From assembly GCA_964621185.1 (NCBI GenBank), contig CAZULM010000019.1, positions 26,586 to 90,585 on the forward strand: a stretch of DNA of 64,000 nucleotides, read 5' to 3'. The position numbers were made by a program, and so were the translations under genes. A model generated the notes under the pieces. That model saw only the letters and a list, made by a program, of their open reading frames with translations, had not been told where the DNA came from and made no database searches. Positions 33,499 through 42,821 of this stretch are shown here, piece after piece. The stretch comes from M3007 sp964621185 (GTDB lineage: Bacteria; Bacteroidota; Bacteroidia; Chitinophagales; Saprospiraceae). How positions within the stretch are numbered: the stretch's first letter is position 1; each line of letters begins with the position of its first letter.

Positions 33499-35769
33499 AT
33501 GCAGCTCCGCCTCCTTACCACGCTTTTGCTTCTTTCCACCTTAAGCCTACAATCCCAAACCTTTTCCGGCACCGGCGGCCACATACCAGACGACGGCAGC
33601 TCCGTTGATTTTGAGATCGCTGTGGGCGGCTTGCCCAATGTCATGGACACGCTCGCTTTTGGGCTACAGGGCGTATGCCTCAACATCACCCATACCTGGT
33701 CAGCCGATCTGGCAGTTTCCGTGATAGCCCCCGATGGCACGGTGCTGCTGCTTTTTTCCAACCTAGGCGGCGACACCGATGGCTTTGTGAACACCTGCCT
33801 GAGCGGCAACGCCGGCAGCTCTATTTTCCAACAATGGTATCCCTTCACCGGCACCTTCCGGCCTTTTGGCGACATGGGCAACCTGAACATCAAAGGCATC
33901 AACCCCAATGGCGTTTGGAAACTGCACATCCTCGACACCTACGCTTTTGCCGACGAGGGCGACCTGCTCGACTGGAACATCAGCTTTGGCAGCCAACCGT
34001 GCAAGCCTTTTCCCTTCCAATCGAGCGATCTGCCCATTATGAAGGTCAACACGGGCGGAAATATCATCCTGAACGACCCCAAAATTGACGCGCAGCTGCA
34101 GCTGATCGACAACGGGCCGGGCGTTCGTAACTACCTCAGCCAAACAAACTACGCGTTTGAGGGCAAAATCGGCGTGGAACTGCGCGGCGTGAGCTCGCAG
34201 GGCTTCCCCAAAAAATCGTACGGCATCGAAGTGCGCGACGATTTGGGCGAAGACCAGGAGGTTTCGCTCCTGGGCCTGCCCAAAACCAGCGACTTCGCCC
34301 TGCTGGCCAATTTTTCCGACAAAACCCTGATGCGCAATGCCCTGGCCTATGAAATGTTCCGACAGCTGGGACATTATGCCACCCGCACCCGTTTCTGCGA
34401 GCTGGTTTTGGACAATACGTATCAGGGCGTTTACATCCTGACGGAGAAAATAAAGCGCGGAAAAGAGCGGGTGGACATCGCCAGGTTGAAATACGAGGAT
34501 ACCACTGGCACGGCCCTCAGCGGCGGATACATGCTGCGCATCGACTGGAACACCTCGCCGGGCTGGAATTCGCCTTTCTCCCAGCCCAACAGCCCAACGG
34601 TTTTTACCTATTTCCAGCATGTTTACCCGAAATGGGACGAAATGCACCCCCTTCAAACCAATTATATCCGCGCTTATGTGGACAGTTTCGAGCAAGCCCT
34701 GCGCGGCCCGGCATACCAGGATACCAGCATGGGCTGGCGCCGCTTCGCCGACGAGAGAACCTTCATCGATTACCTCATCCTCAACGAGATCAGCAAGAAT
34801 GTGGACGGCTACAGGCTCAGCACCTATTTTTACAAAGACAAGGGTGGGAAAATCCAGATGGGGCCGCCCTGGGATTACGACCTGGCATGGTACAACGCCG
34901 ACTACTGCGAAAATTTCCAGACCTCCGGCTGGGCTTACGACATCAACTACATCTGTGCCGATGCCGGGGTGCCGTTTTGGTGGGAAAAACTGGCAGCAGA
35001 CACCCTTTTTGCGCAAAACCTCGCCTGCCGATGGCAGTCGCTGCGCAACGGTTCTACTCTCAGCAAGGCCCATATCTTCGGCGTGATCGATTCCATGGCC
35101 GCTGTGCTGCAGGAGGCGCAAGGCCGCAATTTCAAGTACTGGCCCATTTTGGGGCAATACGTCTGGCCAAACCCGGGGCCTTTGCCCACCACCTATCCGG
35201 GCGAGGTCGCCAAGATGAAAAACTGGCTGAGCTCCCGCTTGAATTGGCTGGATTTTGCCATTTTGCAAAAACTGCCTCAGCTCGACGCGACCTTTACTGC
35301 CAGCGCCATCAATGCCTTGAATTGGCAGTTCACGGCCAAACCTGGCTACCATTACGCCTGGGATTTTGGCGACGGAAGCACTTCCAACGATGCCGCGCCG
35401 CAGCACCAGTTCCCAGGCCCTGGCACCTATACCGTTAAGCTGAAGGTCAACACGCCTTATGGTTGCAGCAAGGGAACGGAGCAGGTCATCCACATCGTCA
35501 ATTCCGCAGTTGGTTCGATTGTTGAGGGTCAGATTCAGGTTTCCCCAAACCCGGCGCATGATGTTTTGCAGGTTACGTTGCCCAATAATTTTGAAACAGC
35601 AGGAACCTTTCGCTTGATAAATACCCTCGGGCAGACCGTTTTGGATCAACAGTTTTCAGGCAATGGTAAGGTACATTCCCTCCATTTAATTTCGGTGCCC
35701 AAAGGACCATACATTATCCAAGTTCAAACAGCCTCCAGCAAATCCAGTATCCAGCTAAGCATTCAATGA
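33499..35769 (+). CDS. Secreted CotH-family protein with P-domain, PKD domain and T9SS signal
   Basis: 756 residues. Signal peptide to about residue 19. Residues 25-165 are a proprotein-convertase P-domain (TLAFGLQGVCLNITHTWSAD, then WKLHILDTYAFADEGDLLDW). Residues 175-560 match CotH (GVSSQGFPKKSYGIEVRD, ANFSDKTLMRNALAYEMF, YQGVYILTEKIKRG, MGPPWDYDLAWYNAD), an atypical protein kinase fold. A PKD domain follows (YHYAWDFGDGSTS, HQFPGPGTYTVKLKV) and a type A T9SS sorting domain ends it (VSPNPAHDVLQV). It should be exported to the surface by T9SS. Whether the CotH part phosphorylates anything outside the cell is unknown. Confidence 0.9.
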   Translation: MQLRLLTTLLLLSTLSLQSQTFSGTGGHIPDDGSSVDFEIAVGGLPNVMDTLAFGLQGVCLNITHTWSADLAVSVIAPDGTVLLLFSNLGGDTDGFVNTCLSGNAGSSIFQQWYPFTGTFRPFGDMGNLNIKGINPNGVWKLHILDTYAFADEGDLLDWNISFGSQPCKPFPFQSSDLPIMKVNTGGNIILNDPKIDAQLQLIDNGPGVRNYLSQTNYAFEGKIGVELRGVSSQGFPKKSYGIEVRDDLGEDQEVSLLGLPKTSDFALLANFSDKTLMRNALAYEMFRQLGHYATRTRFCELVLDNTYQGVYILTEKIKRGKERVDIARLKYEDTTGTALSGGYMLRIDWNTSPGWNSPFSQPNSPTVFTYFQHVYPKWDEMHPLQTNYIRAYVDSFEQALRGPAYQDTSMGWRRFADERTFIDYLILNEISKNVDGYRLSTYFYKDKGGKIQMGPPWDYDLAWYNADYCENFQTSGWAYDINYICADAGVPFWWEKLAADTLFAQNLACRWQSLRNGSTLSKAHIFGVIDSMAAVLQEAQGRNFKYWPILGQYVWPNPGPLPTTYPGEVAKMKNWLSSRLNWLDFAILQKLPQLDATFTASAINALNWQFTAKPGYHYAWDFGDGSTSNDAAPQHQFPGPGTYTVKLKVNTPYGCSKGTEQVIHIVNSAVGSIVEGQIQVSPNPAHDVLQVTLPNNFETAGTFRLINTLGQTVLDQQFSGNGKVHSLHLISVPKGPYIIQVQTASSKSSIQLSIQ

Positions 35770-35861
35770 TGCTCCCCAAGCACAACAACCACCCATCTGA
35801 CCCGAAACCCGAAACCCTTCCCACACACACAATTTTGATTCACACATTTAATTCACTTAGT

Positions 35862-36701
35862 ATGAAAAGCATTTTTGAACTCTTCGGTTTTCTTTCCATG
35901 GCATGCATCTCTGCTGCTATCATCTTTATCCTCATGGGCAAAAAGGACGCGTTGGGCGACCTGGCCAAAGACAACGCCAAAGCTGCCGAGTACGGCACCC
36001 TCGCCGAAACCCCCAATACCCCCAGGTCGGTGACCAAAGGCGTGCGCGACAGCTATGCCAGCGATTCCGGGAGCGCGCGCCGGGCAAAAGGCAGTCAGGA
36101 AAAGGCGCCTCCCACCATGCCAGAAGCAGCGCCCGAGGAGCGCCTCCGCGCACTGTACAACGATGCCGACTTTGTGGCAGGAACTGCCAAAAAATGGAAG
36201 CCGCTTGTAGCCGATGTGGCCGACGAGTACAACGTGAAGCCACAACTGCTGCTGGCCAACGCCGTGCTGCAATCCTACCTCGGCGGCTACTCCAAAGCCC
36301 AGCTCCAGGACGACGCGGCCCAGCACGCCGGCGACCGGGTATTGCCCACCGCCACGGCTGCCAAGCGCTACAAATACGGCTGGAGTGTGCAAAAAGTGGC
36401 AGAACAGCACAACCTCAGCCGCTATTTCCCGGCCGAAATACCAACAGCCTCGGCATCGTCGGAGCGCATGGTGTCGGCCTACAACAGCTCGGCAAAAGGG
36501 ACGGGAACTGCTAAACAGGCATCCCCAAAAGTAGCTGCCACCGCCCAAAGCAGCCCGGTGGAAGAAGGCTTCAAAGCTATGGTGGCCAAGGAGTACGGTT
36601 TCAGTTCCTGGAACGGACTGAGCCGCTTGGCCGACCCCGACATGAAAGCCGATGCCCAGCGCCGCGTAAAGTCGCTGATGATGGCGGCGCGGATCAAGTG
36701 A
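35862..36701 (+). CDS. Membrane-anchored protein with a lysozyme-like motif, unknown
   Basis: 279 residues from ATG 35862; the frame runs to 35766 but ATG 35862 begins the membrane helix (ELFGFLSMACISAAIIFILMG). A disordered linker of about 60 residues follows, then a helical domain (ADVADEYNVKPQLLLANAVLQSYLGGYSK shortened) resembling glucosaminidase or transglycosylase openings where a polar residue precedes the helix, but no catalytic pair is convincing. The C terminus repeats a similar helical segment (AMVAKEYGFSSWNGLSRLAD). The gene is followed by a structured inverted repeat. Function unknown. Confidence 0.6.
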   Translation: MKSIFELFGFLSMACISAAIIFILMGKKDALGDLAKDNAKAAEYGTLAETPNTPRSVTKGVRDSYASDSGSARRAKGSQEKAPPTMPEAAPEERLRALYNDADFVAGTAKKWKPLVADVADEYNVKPQLLLANAVLQSYLGGYSKAQLQDDAAQHAGDRVLPTATAAKRYKYGWSVQKVAEQHNLSRYFPAEIPTASASSERMVSAYNSSAKGTGTAKQASPKVAATAQSSPVEEGFKAMVAKEYGFSSWNGLSRLADPDMKADAQRRVKSLMMAARIK

Positions 36702-36729
36702 GCATGCTGACGGGCTCAAAAGTGCTAAC

Positions 36730-36836
36730 TGGTAGCGCGACATTTATGTCGCCCGAAAAAGGCCATTTATGGCCGTTATGTCAATATTACGACCATAAAT
36801 GGCCTTTTTCGGGCGGCCTGAAGGCCGCGCTACCAT
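36730..36836. repeat. Complex REP-like inverted repeat with nested hairpins
   Basis: TGGTAGCGCG and CGCGCTACCA close the structure; inside, CCGAAAAAGGCCATTTATGG pairs with CCATAAATGGCCTTTTTCGG. Each arm carries its own small hairpin between these blocks (ACATTTATGT left, GGCCTGAAGGCC right), giving a cruciform. It starts 29 bases after one stop and ends 12 bases before the next start on the same strand. Confidence 0.85.
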
Positions 36837-36848
36837 AAAACATAAGGT

Positions 36849-38135
36849 ATGGAAACCTACGGTAAAATCCTCCTCTACGCCATGCCCGCCTTCTTCGGGC
36901 TGGTCTTGCTCGAAAAAGCCTACGGCCTCCTTCGCGGGCGCGACACCTACCGCAACATGGACATGATATCGAGCCTCAGCTCCGGCATCACCAATGTGGT
37001 GAAAGACGTGCTGGGCTTGAGCGTCTCCATCCTTGCCTACAGCTGGTTGGTGTCGAAAGTGGCGGCCTTTCAAGTAGAGTCAACTTTTTGGGTCTATGCC
37101 ATCGCCTTCGTGGCCCTCGATTTCTCGGGCTACTGGACGCACCGCATTGCCCACCAGGTCAATTTTTTCTGGAACAAGCACGCCATCCACCACAGCAGCG
37201 AGGATTTCAACTTAGCTTGCGCCTTGCGGCAAACGGTGTCGTCGTTCGTCAACCTGTTCACCATTTTCCTCCTGCCAGCAGCCGTGTTCGGGGTGCCGGC
37301 GCAGGTGATCGCCGTGGTGGCGCCCATACATTTGTTCGCCCAGTTCTGGTACCACACCCAGCATATCGGGAAAATGGGCTGGCTGGAGCATATCATCGTC
37401 ACGCCTTCGCACCACCGGGTGCACCATGCTATCAACCCGGAGTACATCGACAGGAACCACGGGCAGATATTTATCTTCTGGGACAAGCTGTTCGGCACTT
37501 TTCAGCGGGAGCTGCCCGATGTGCCGCCGGTATATGGCATCACCAGGCCGGCCGGTACCTGGAACCCGATCAAGATCAATTTCCAGCACTTGTGGCTGCT
37601 GATAAAGGACGCCTGGCATGCCCGGCATTGGCGCGACAAGCTGCGGATATGGTTCATGCCCACCGGCTGGAGGCCCGCCGATGTGGAAGCGCGGCACCCG
37701 ATCGACAAAATCGACAATGTTTACAGTTTTGAAAAATACGAGACCAAAGCCTCCCAAGCCTATAAAACCTGGGCCTGGGTACAGATGCTGAGCACCTTCC
37801 TGCTCGTTTTTTACTTTTTTGGCAACATTGCCCGCATCGGCTCGCCGGGAATCTTTTATTACGGCGCTTTCGTGTTCCTTTCGGTGTATGCTTATGCCGA
37901 GTTTATGGACAAAAACCCTTTCAGTCTGTTCTGGGAAGCCTTAAAAAACGCTTTTGGCCTGTTTCTTGTGTGGCAATCGGGCGACTGGTTCGGGATGAGC
38001 GCTTACTTTGCGGGAGCCAGTTGGGCAATGGCTGCCTGGTTCGCAATCCAAACAGTTGTGACCGCATTTTTTGTATTTGCGGAAAGCTTGCCCGCAGCCC
38101 GCGACGCGGAGGGGCGGGTACGATGGAGCTTATAG
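36849..38135 (+). CDS. Sterol desaturase/fatty acid hydroxylase family membrane enzyme
   Basis: 428 residues, with helices before and after a di-iron His cluster. The motifs HRIAH (about residue 98), HAIHHSSED (about 111) and HHRVHHAIN (about 188) are the eight-histidine pattern of the family. A C-terminal region of about 150 residues adds four more hydrophobic helices, longer than the minimal enzyme. The likely reaction is O2-dependent hydroxylation or desaturation of a lipid at the inner membrane, for example an alkylglycerol monooxygenase-like step. It is a single gene between hairpin and moxR. Confidence 0.88.
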   Translation: METYGKILLYAMPAFFGLVLLEKAYGLLRGRDTYRNMDMISSLSSGITNVVKDVLGLSVSILAYSWLVSKVAAFQVESTFWVYAIAFVALDFSGYWTHRIAHQVNFFWNKHAIHHSSEDFNLACALRQTVSSFVNLFTIFLLPAAVFGVPAQVIAVVAPIHLFAQFWYHTQHIGKMGWLEHIIVTPSHHRVHHAINPEYIDRNHGQIFIFWDKLFGTFQRELPDVPPVYGITRPAGTWNPIKINFQHLWLLIKDAWHARHWRDKLRIWFMPTGWRPADVEARHPIDKIDNVYSFEKYETKASQAYKTWAWVQMLSTFLLVFYFFGNIARIGSPGIFYYGAFVFLSVYAYAEFMDKNPFSLFWEALKNAFGLFLVWQSGDWFGMSAYFAGASWAMAAWFAIQTVVTAFFVFAESLPAARDAEGRVRWSL

Positions 38136-38230
38136 GCCTTGTTGCTGGAAACCCATTTCTTAAAGCTATTGGCAGATGTGCACCAATCACCAATCCTCCA
38201 ATCTCTAATCACTTAAAACCAAACTTTCAC

Positions 38231-38238
38231 TACTTTTG
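38231..38238 (+). promoter_or_regulatory. Possible -7 element for moxR
   Basis: TACTTTTG fits TAnnTTTG, 88 bases upstream of the moxR start. No matching -33 element is visible at the expected distance. Confidence 0.35.
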
Positions 38239-38326
38239 CCCTTCCTTCGCCAAAACAATGCGGCGGATGTGGCGTTTACCTGCCACAAATTTTTTCATCC
38301 TCATAAAGATATCTCGCACAATAATC

Positions 38327-39292
<966 letters not shown>

Positions 39293-39296
39293 TTTT

Positions 39297-40664
39297 ATGA
39301 AACAAGCGTCCGATAGCCGCGAAGCAATTGTTGTCGGCGCCGGCCTGGTCGGCGCCCTGTGGGCGGTTTTCCTCGCGCGGCGCGGCTATTCGGTGAAGGT
39401 GTTCGAGCGCCGGCCCGACATGCGCCAGGCCGGCTACATCGGCGGGCGCAGCATCAACTTGGCCATGAGCGAGCGCGGCTGGAAAGCCGTGGAAAAAGCC
39501 GGGATCCGCGACAAGATCGAAAAAGTAGCCATCCCGATGCCGGGCAGGATGATCCACAGTGTGGAGGGCGAGCTCACGTTCCAACCTTATGGCAAATCCA
39601 ACGAGGCCATTTACTCGGTGTCGCGCGGCGGCTTGAACCTGGAGCTGATCGACATTGCCGACCAGTTCCCCAACGTCGAATTTTTGTTTGATCGCCAATG
39701 TGTTGAGCTGGATTTGGACAACCCGCGCATCACCTTTGAGAACAAAAGGACCGAGCAGCACGAATCAGTTGACGCTCCGCTCGTTTTCGCCGCAGACGGC
39801 GCTTTTTCTGCGGTGCGTTATGCCTTGCAAAAGACCGACAGGTTCAATTACCGGCAATTTTATCTGGAGCATGGCTACAAGGAACTTTCCATTCCACCTG
39901 GGCCGGGCGGCAAGCACCTGATCGACCCGGGCGCCCTCCACATCTGGCCGCGGGGCAATTTCATGCTCATCGCCTTGCCCAACGCCGACGGGAGCTTCAC
40001 CTGTACCCTGTTCCTGCCATTTGAAGGCGTGGTCTCATTTGAGCGATTGAAGTCCGACGACGATATTCTGGGTTTCTTCCAGCAATACTTCCCCGATGCC
40101 CTGGCCTTGATCCCCACCCTGATCGAGGATTTCCGGCAGAACCCGACTTCCTCCCTGGTTACGGTGCAGTGCGATCCCTGGCAATGGCAGGGGCGAATCC
40201 TGCTCCTGGGCGACGCGGCCCATGCCATCGTGCCGTTCTATGGCCAGGGCATGAACGCCGGGTTTGAAGACTGTACCATCTTAGACGCAATGTGCGACGA
40301 GATGGGCGAAGACTGGTCGGCGATCATCCCGGAATTTTCCAAGCGCAGGGTGAAAGACGGCGATGCCATTGCCGAGCTGGCCCAACGCAATTTTATCGAG
40401 ATGCGCGACCTGGTGGCCGACCCGAAATTCCTGCTCCGAAAAAAAATTGCCGCCGACCTGCACAAAAAATTTCCCGACGATTTCCTGCCGGTCTATTCTA
40501 TGGTGACGTTCAGCAACACCGATTACCACGTTGCGCTCCAGGAAGATGAGGCTCAAAACCAATTGTTTAGCGAAATCCTCAGTTTGCCCGGCATAGAGTC
40601 GGCCTGGGATGGTCCGGCCGTGGAGCAGGTGTTCAAACAATGGCTGTTGCGTCGAAAGCGTTAA
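39297..40664 (+). CDS. kmo: Kynurenine 3-monooxygenase
   Basis: 455 residues. FAD-binding GxGxxG in VVGAGLVGALWAVFLARRGY at the N terminus, followed by the KMO-specific RRPDMRQAGYIGGRSINLAM. The second FAD motif GDAAHAIVPFYGQGMNAGFED lies near residue 305. It hydroxylates L-kynurenine to 3-hydroxykynurenine with NADPH and O2, on the way from tryptophan to quinolinate and NAD. No kynureninase or dioxygenase gene is in the window. It follows moxR by four bases, probably cotranscribed though unrelated in role. The C-terminal 60 residues are less conserved and could touch membrane. Confidence 0.92.
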   Translation: MKQASDSREAIVVGAGLVGALWAVFLARRGYSVKVFERRPDMRQAGYIGGRSINLAMSERGWKAVEKAGIRDKIEKVAIPMPGRMIHSVEGELTFQPYGKSNEAIYSVSRGGLNLELIDIADQFPNVEFLFDRQCVELDLDNPRITFENKRTEQHESVDAPLVFAADGAFSAVRYALQKTDRFNYRQFYLEHGYKELSIPPGPGGKHLIDPGALHIWPRGNFMLIALPNADGSFTCTLFLPFEGVVSFERLKSDDDILGFFQQYFPDALALIPTLIEDFRQNPTSSLVTVQCDPWQWQGRILLLGDAAHAIVPFYGQGMNAGFEDCTILDAMCDEMGEDWSAIIPEFSKRRVKDGDAIAELAQRNFIEMRDLVADPKFLLRKKIAADLHKKFPDDFLPVYSMVTFSNTDYHVALQEDEAQNQLFSEILSLPGIESAWDGPAVEQVFKQWLLRRKR

Positions 40665-40694
40665 TTATTCTACCGCCGAATCCACCAAGCGCTT

Positions 40695-40702
40695 TACATT
40701 TG
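40695..40702 (+). promoter_or_regulatory. Possible -7 element for the mltA-like gene
   Basis: TACATTTG fits TAnnTTTG and lies 39 bases upstream of ATG 40742. No -33 partner is visible. Confidence 0.35.
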
Positions 40703-40741
40703 TAAAAATGGTCATCACCGACGTGACCCTCCCATGTCAGT

Positions 40742-41785
40742 ATGAATCGAATAAAAAGTATCTTCATCCTCGATTTTTTTGCCATTATCGCTTGTTTTGC
40801 GATGATCTGGACGGGCAACGCGCCCGTAAAGACTGCCGGGGCGGCAATCGTAACCGTGCCGCACCAGCCAGCGCCGGGCGACTCCCTAGTCGTTGCAGAA
40901 ATGCCGGAAGAACCCGTTGAAAAACGCAAGGTCTCCTCTAAGATACTGGTGCACACCATCCCTGACACCCTGCCTTACCTTGCCTTCGAACCCGATATGT
41001 TGGCTGCCATGGTCGAGCAAGCCACTTACCTGCGGCGCAAGGATGTGCCCAAGCGCGGCGCTTCCGGCATCACCAAGCGCGAGATGTTAAGGACGGTAGA
41101 GTTGCTCCAAAGGGTCAACCTGCTCGACCCCAGCGTGTTGCTGACCACCTTCGATTTTTACAAGGTCAAGACCGAGCTGCGCAGCGACCGGGTGCGCATG
41201 ACGGGCTATTACACTCCGGTGATCAAAGCCAGCAGCGTCCAAACACCAGAATATCCCGTGCCCATGCTGCGCCGGCCCGAATCGGGAATCCCCTCGCCCG
41301 CTGCCATATTGGCCGGGGCGCTTGACGGCCAGGGCTTGGAGCTCGCCTGGCTTCCCTCCCGGAAAGCTTTGAAAAACGCACAGTTGCAGGGCAATTGCCT
41401 GGTGGAGTTTCAGAACGGCAAGCGGCAGCATTTTGGCTTCGGCGGCTCCGTCAGGGGCGCCGGGGGCGTTTACGTTTTTTTTACCAAAGTGGACGACCAG
41501 GTGCTGGGCGCCGGCAATTTCCCGCTCACGCCAGGGTACTCGGTAGCAGTTGACTTGCGCTACATACCTTTGGGCGCGACACTCCTGGCAGAGCTCCCCG
41601 ACCTGGACCCTGCCGGAAAGCTCAAAGGCTATACCTACCGTATCATTTTCGCCCAGGACCGGGGCGGCGCCATCCTGACCACCAAGCGCCTCGACCTGTA
41701 CTCCGGTATCGGCCAATATGGCTTGCAGGAAGCCCATAAAATCAACGGGCACGGGAGGTTGTGGGTGATGTTGCCCAAAAATTAA
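40742..41785 (+). CDS. MltA-type lytic murein transglycosylase
   Basis: 347 residues. An N-terminal hydrophobic segment (IFILDFFAIIACFAMIWTG) anchors or exports the protein. The MltA domain spans about 150-260 (VRMTGYYTPVIKASSV, with the PIPMLRRPES-like segment) and the 3D domain follows (YSVAVDLRYIPLGATLLAELPD), with the catalytic Asp expected in GGAILTTKRLDLYSGIG near residue 320. It cuts peptidoglycan glycan strands between MurNAc and GlcNAc with formation of 1,6-anhydroMurNAc. The acyltransferase gene starts four bases after the stop, so both are one operon for envelope work. Confidence 0.88.
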   Translation: MNRIKSIFILDFFAIIACFAMIWTGNAPVKTAGAAIVTVPHQPAPGDSLVVAEMPEEPVEKRKVSSKILVHTIPDTLPYLAFEPDMLAAMVEQATYLRRKDVPKRGASGITKREMLRTVELLQRVNLLDPSVLLTTFDFYKVKTELRSDRVRMTGYYTPVIKASSVQTPEYPVPMLRRPESGIPSPAAILAGALDGQGLELAWLPSRKALKNAQLQGNCLVEFQNGKRQHFGFGGSVRGAGGVYVFFTKVDDQVLGAGNFPLTPGYSVAVDLRYIPLGATLLAELPDLDPAGKLKGYTYRIIFAQDRGGAILTTKRLDLYSGIGQYGLQEAHKINGHGRLWVMLPKN

Positions 41786-41789
41786 AAAA

Positions 41790-42659
41790 ATGCTCGCTTA
41801 CATATTCCTGCGCCTTATTGCCGAATCCTTCCGCCTGGTGCCTTTTTCGCTGTTGTACGTTTTTTCTGACGGGTTGGCGTTCTTGCTGTACCGGGTCGTC
41901 GGCTACAGGAAAAAGGTGATCTATGACAACTTGCGGCGCGCATTTCCTGAAAAACCCGATGTGGAAATCCGGCAAATCATGCGCGACACCTACCGCAACC
42001 TCACCGATGTTACGCTGGAAACCATTAAATCGCACACGACTCCCCTGGCTGAAATCAGTCGCCGCTGCATAGTATTGAACCCCGAAATCGTGTCGGAATA
42101 CCAGGACACAGGCCAGTCGGTCATATTGGCGGCCAGCCACAACTGCAACTGGGAATATGGCGGCCTGACCATGCCCCCAGGCTTGCGCAATCGCTTGTTC
42201 GGGGTGTACAAGCCATTGACAAACAAAGCAATAGATGCCTACATTGCCCGGCGCCGCGCGCGCAGCGGCGTTGTCCCGATCCCTATGGACGATGTAGTGG
42301 GCATTATGCGCAAGAAAAAAGAGCAGGAAGCCTGGGCCTACATGCTAATCGCCGATCAATCGCCCAGCAGCCGGAAGCGGGCGCATTGGGTATCGTTCTT
42401 TGGCCAGGAAACAGCCACTCTTCCAGGCATAGACGTGCTGGCCCGCCTGTTCGAGTTTCCGGTCTTTCGGTACGAGATCAGGCGTGTGCGCCGTGGTTAC
42501 TATGAAATAGAATATGAGCCGCTTTGGCTATACCCCGCTGCGGCAAAGGAGGGCGACATCACCCGCGCCTACACCCAGCGCCTCGAATCCGAAATCCGCG
42601 CCAACCCCGGCAACTGGCTGTGGAGCCACAAGCGCTGGAAAATGAAGCCGGAAGGCTGA
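41790..42659 (+). CDS. LpxL/HtrB-family lipid A acyltransferase
   Basis: 289 residues. Membrane-associated N-terminal helix (FRLVPFSLLYVFSDGLAFLLYRVVG, shortened) and the family catalytic HxxxxE in ASHNCNWEYGG near residue 117. Further conserved blocks are GVYKPLTNKAIDAYIARRRA and LIADQSPSSRKRAHWVSFFG. The C terminus has the LWSHKRWK signature. It should transfer a secondary acyl chain to lipid A at the inner membrane, or act on another lipid such as ornithine lipid. It follows mltA by four bases. Confidence 0.9.
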   Translation: MLAYIFLRLIAESFRLVPFSLLYVFSDGLAFLLYRVVGYRKKVIYDNLRRAFPEKPDVEIRQIMRDTYRNLTDVTLETIKSHTTPLAEISRRCIVLNPEIVSEYQDTGQSVILAASHNCNWEYGGLTMPPGLRNRLFGVYKPLTNKAIDAYIARRRARSGVVPIPMDDVVGIMRKKKEQEAWAYMLIADQSPSSRKRAHWVSFFGQETATLPGIDVLARLFEFPVFRYEIRRVRRGYYEIEYEPLWLYPAAAKEGDITRAYTQRLESEIRANPGNWLWSHKRWKMKPEG

Positions 42660-42690
42660 GCCAACACACCAGGCCTCTTGTGTCTTTATC

Positions 42691-42734
42691 GCCCAACGGA
42701 AAGCGGTTTGCGAAAATATCAGGATATAAATCCT
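42691..42734 (+). repeat. Dispersed 44-bp repeat, copy 2
   Basis: This matches 6603-6646 with about four mismatches and lies 31 bases after the acyltransferase stop, as copy 1 lies after a stop. The right part can fold (AGGAT with ATCCT), and the bases that differ from copy 1 keep a stem. Confidence 0.7.
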
Positions 42735-42821
42735 ATACGATTCACCCTGAAAATAATACAAATCAATAGACACCTGCTATAAAGTCCTTTTATTTGCGCA
42801 AAAGCGACAACTACTACTGTT

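Noticed and set aside
33763..35649. 628-residue open frame antisense to the CotH protein gene
   Set aside because: It lies wholly opposite a gene with clear domains, and its Val/Gly/Ala-rich, repeat-free sequence is typical of a frame left open by high third-position GC.
37970..38326. Extended N terminus of MoxR
   Set aside because: It overlaps the desaturase-like gene in another frame; ATG 38327 starts the conserved family sequence.
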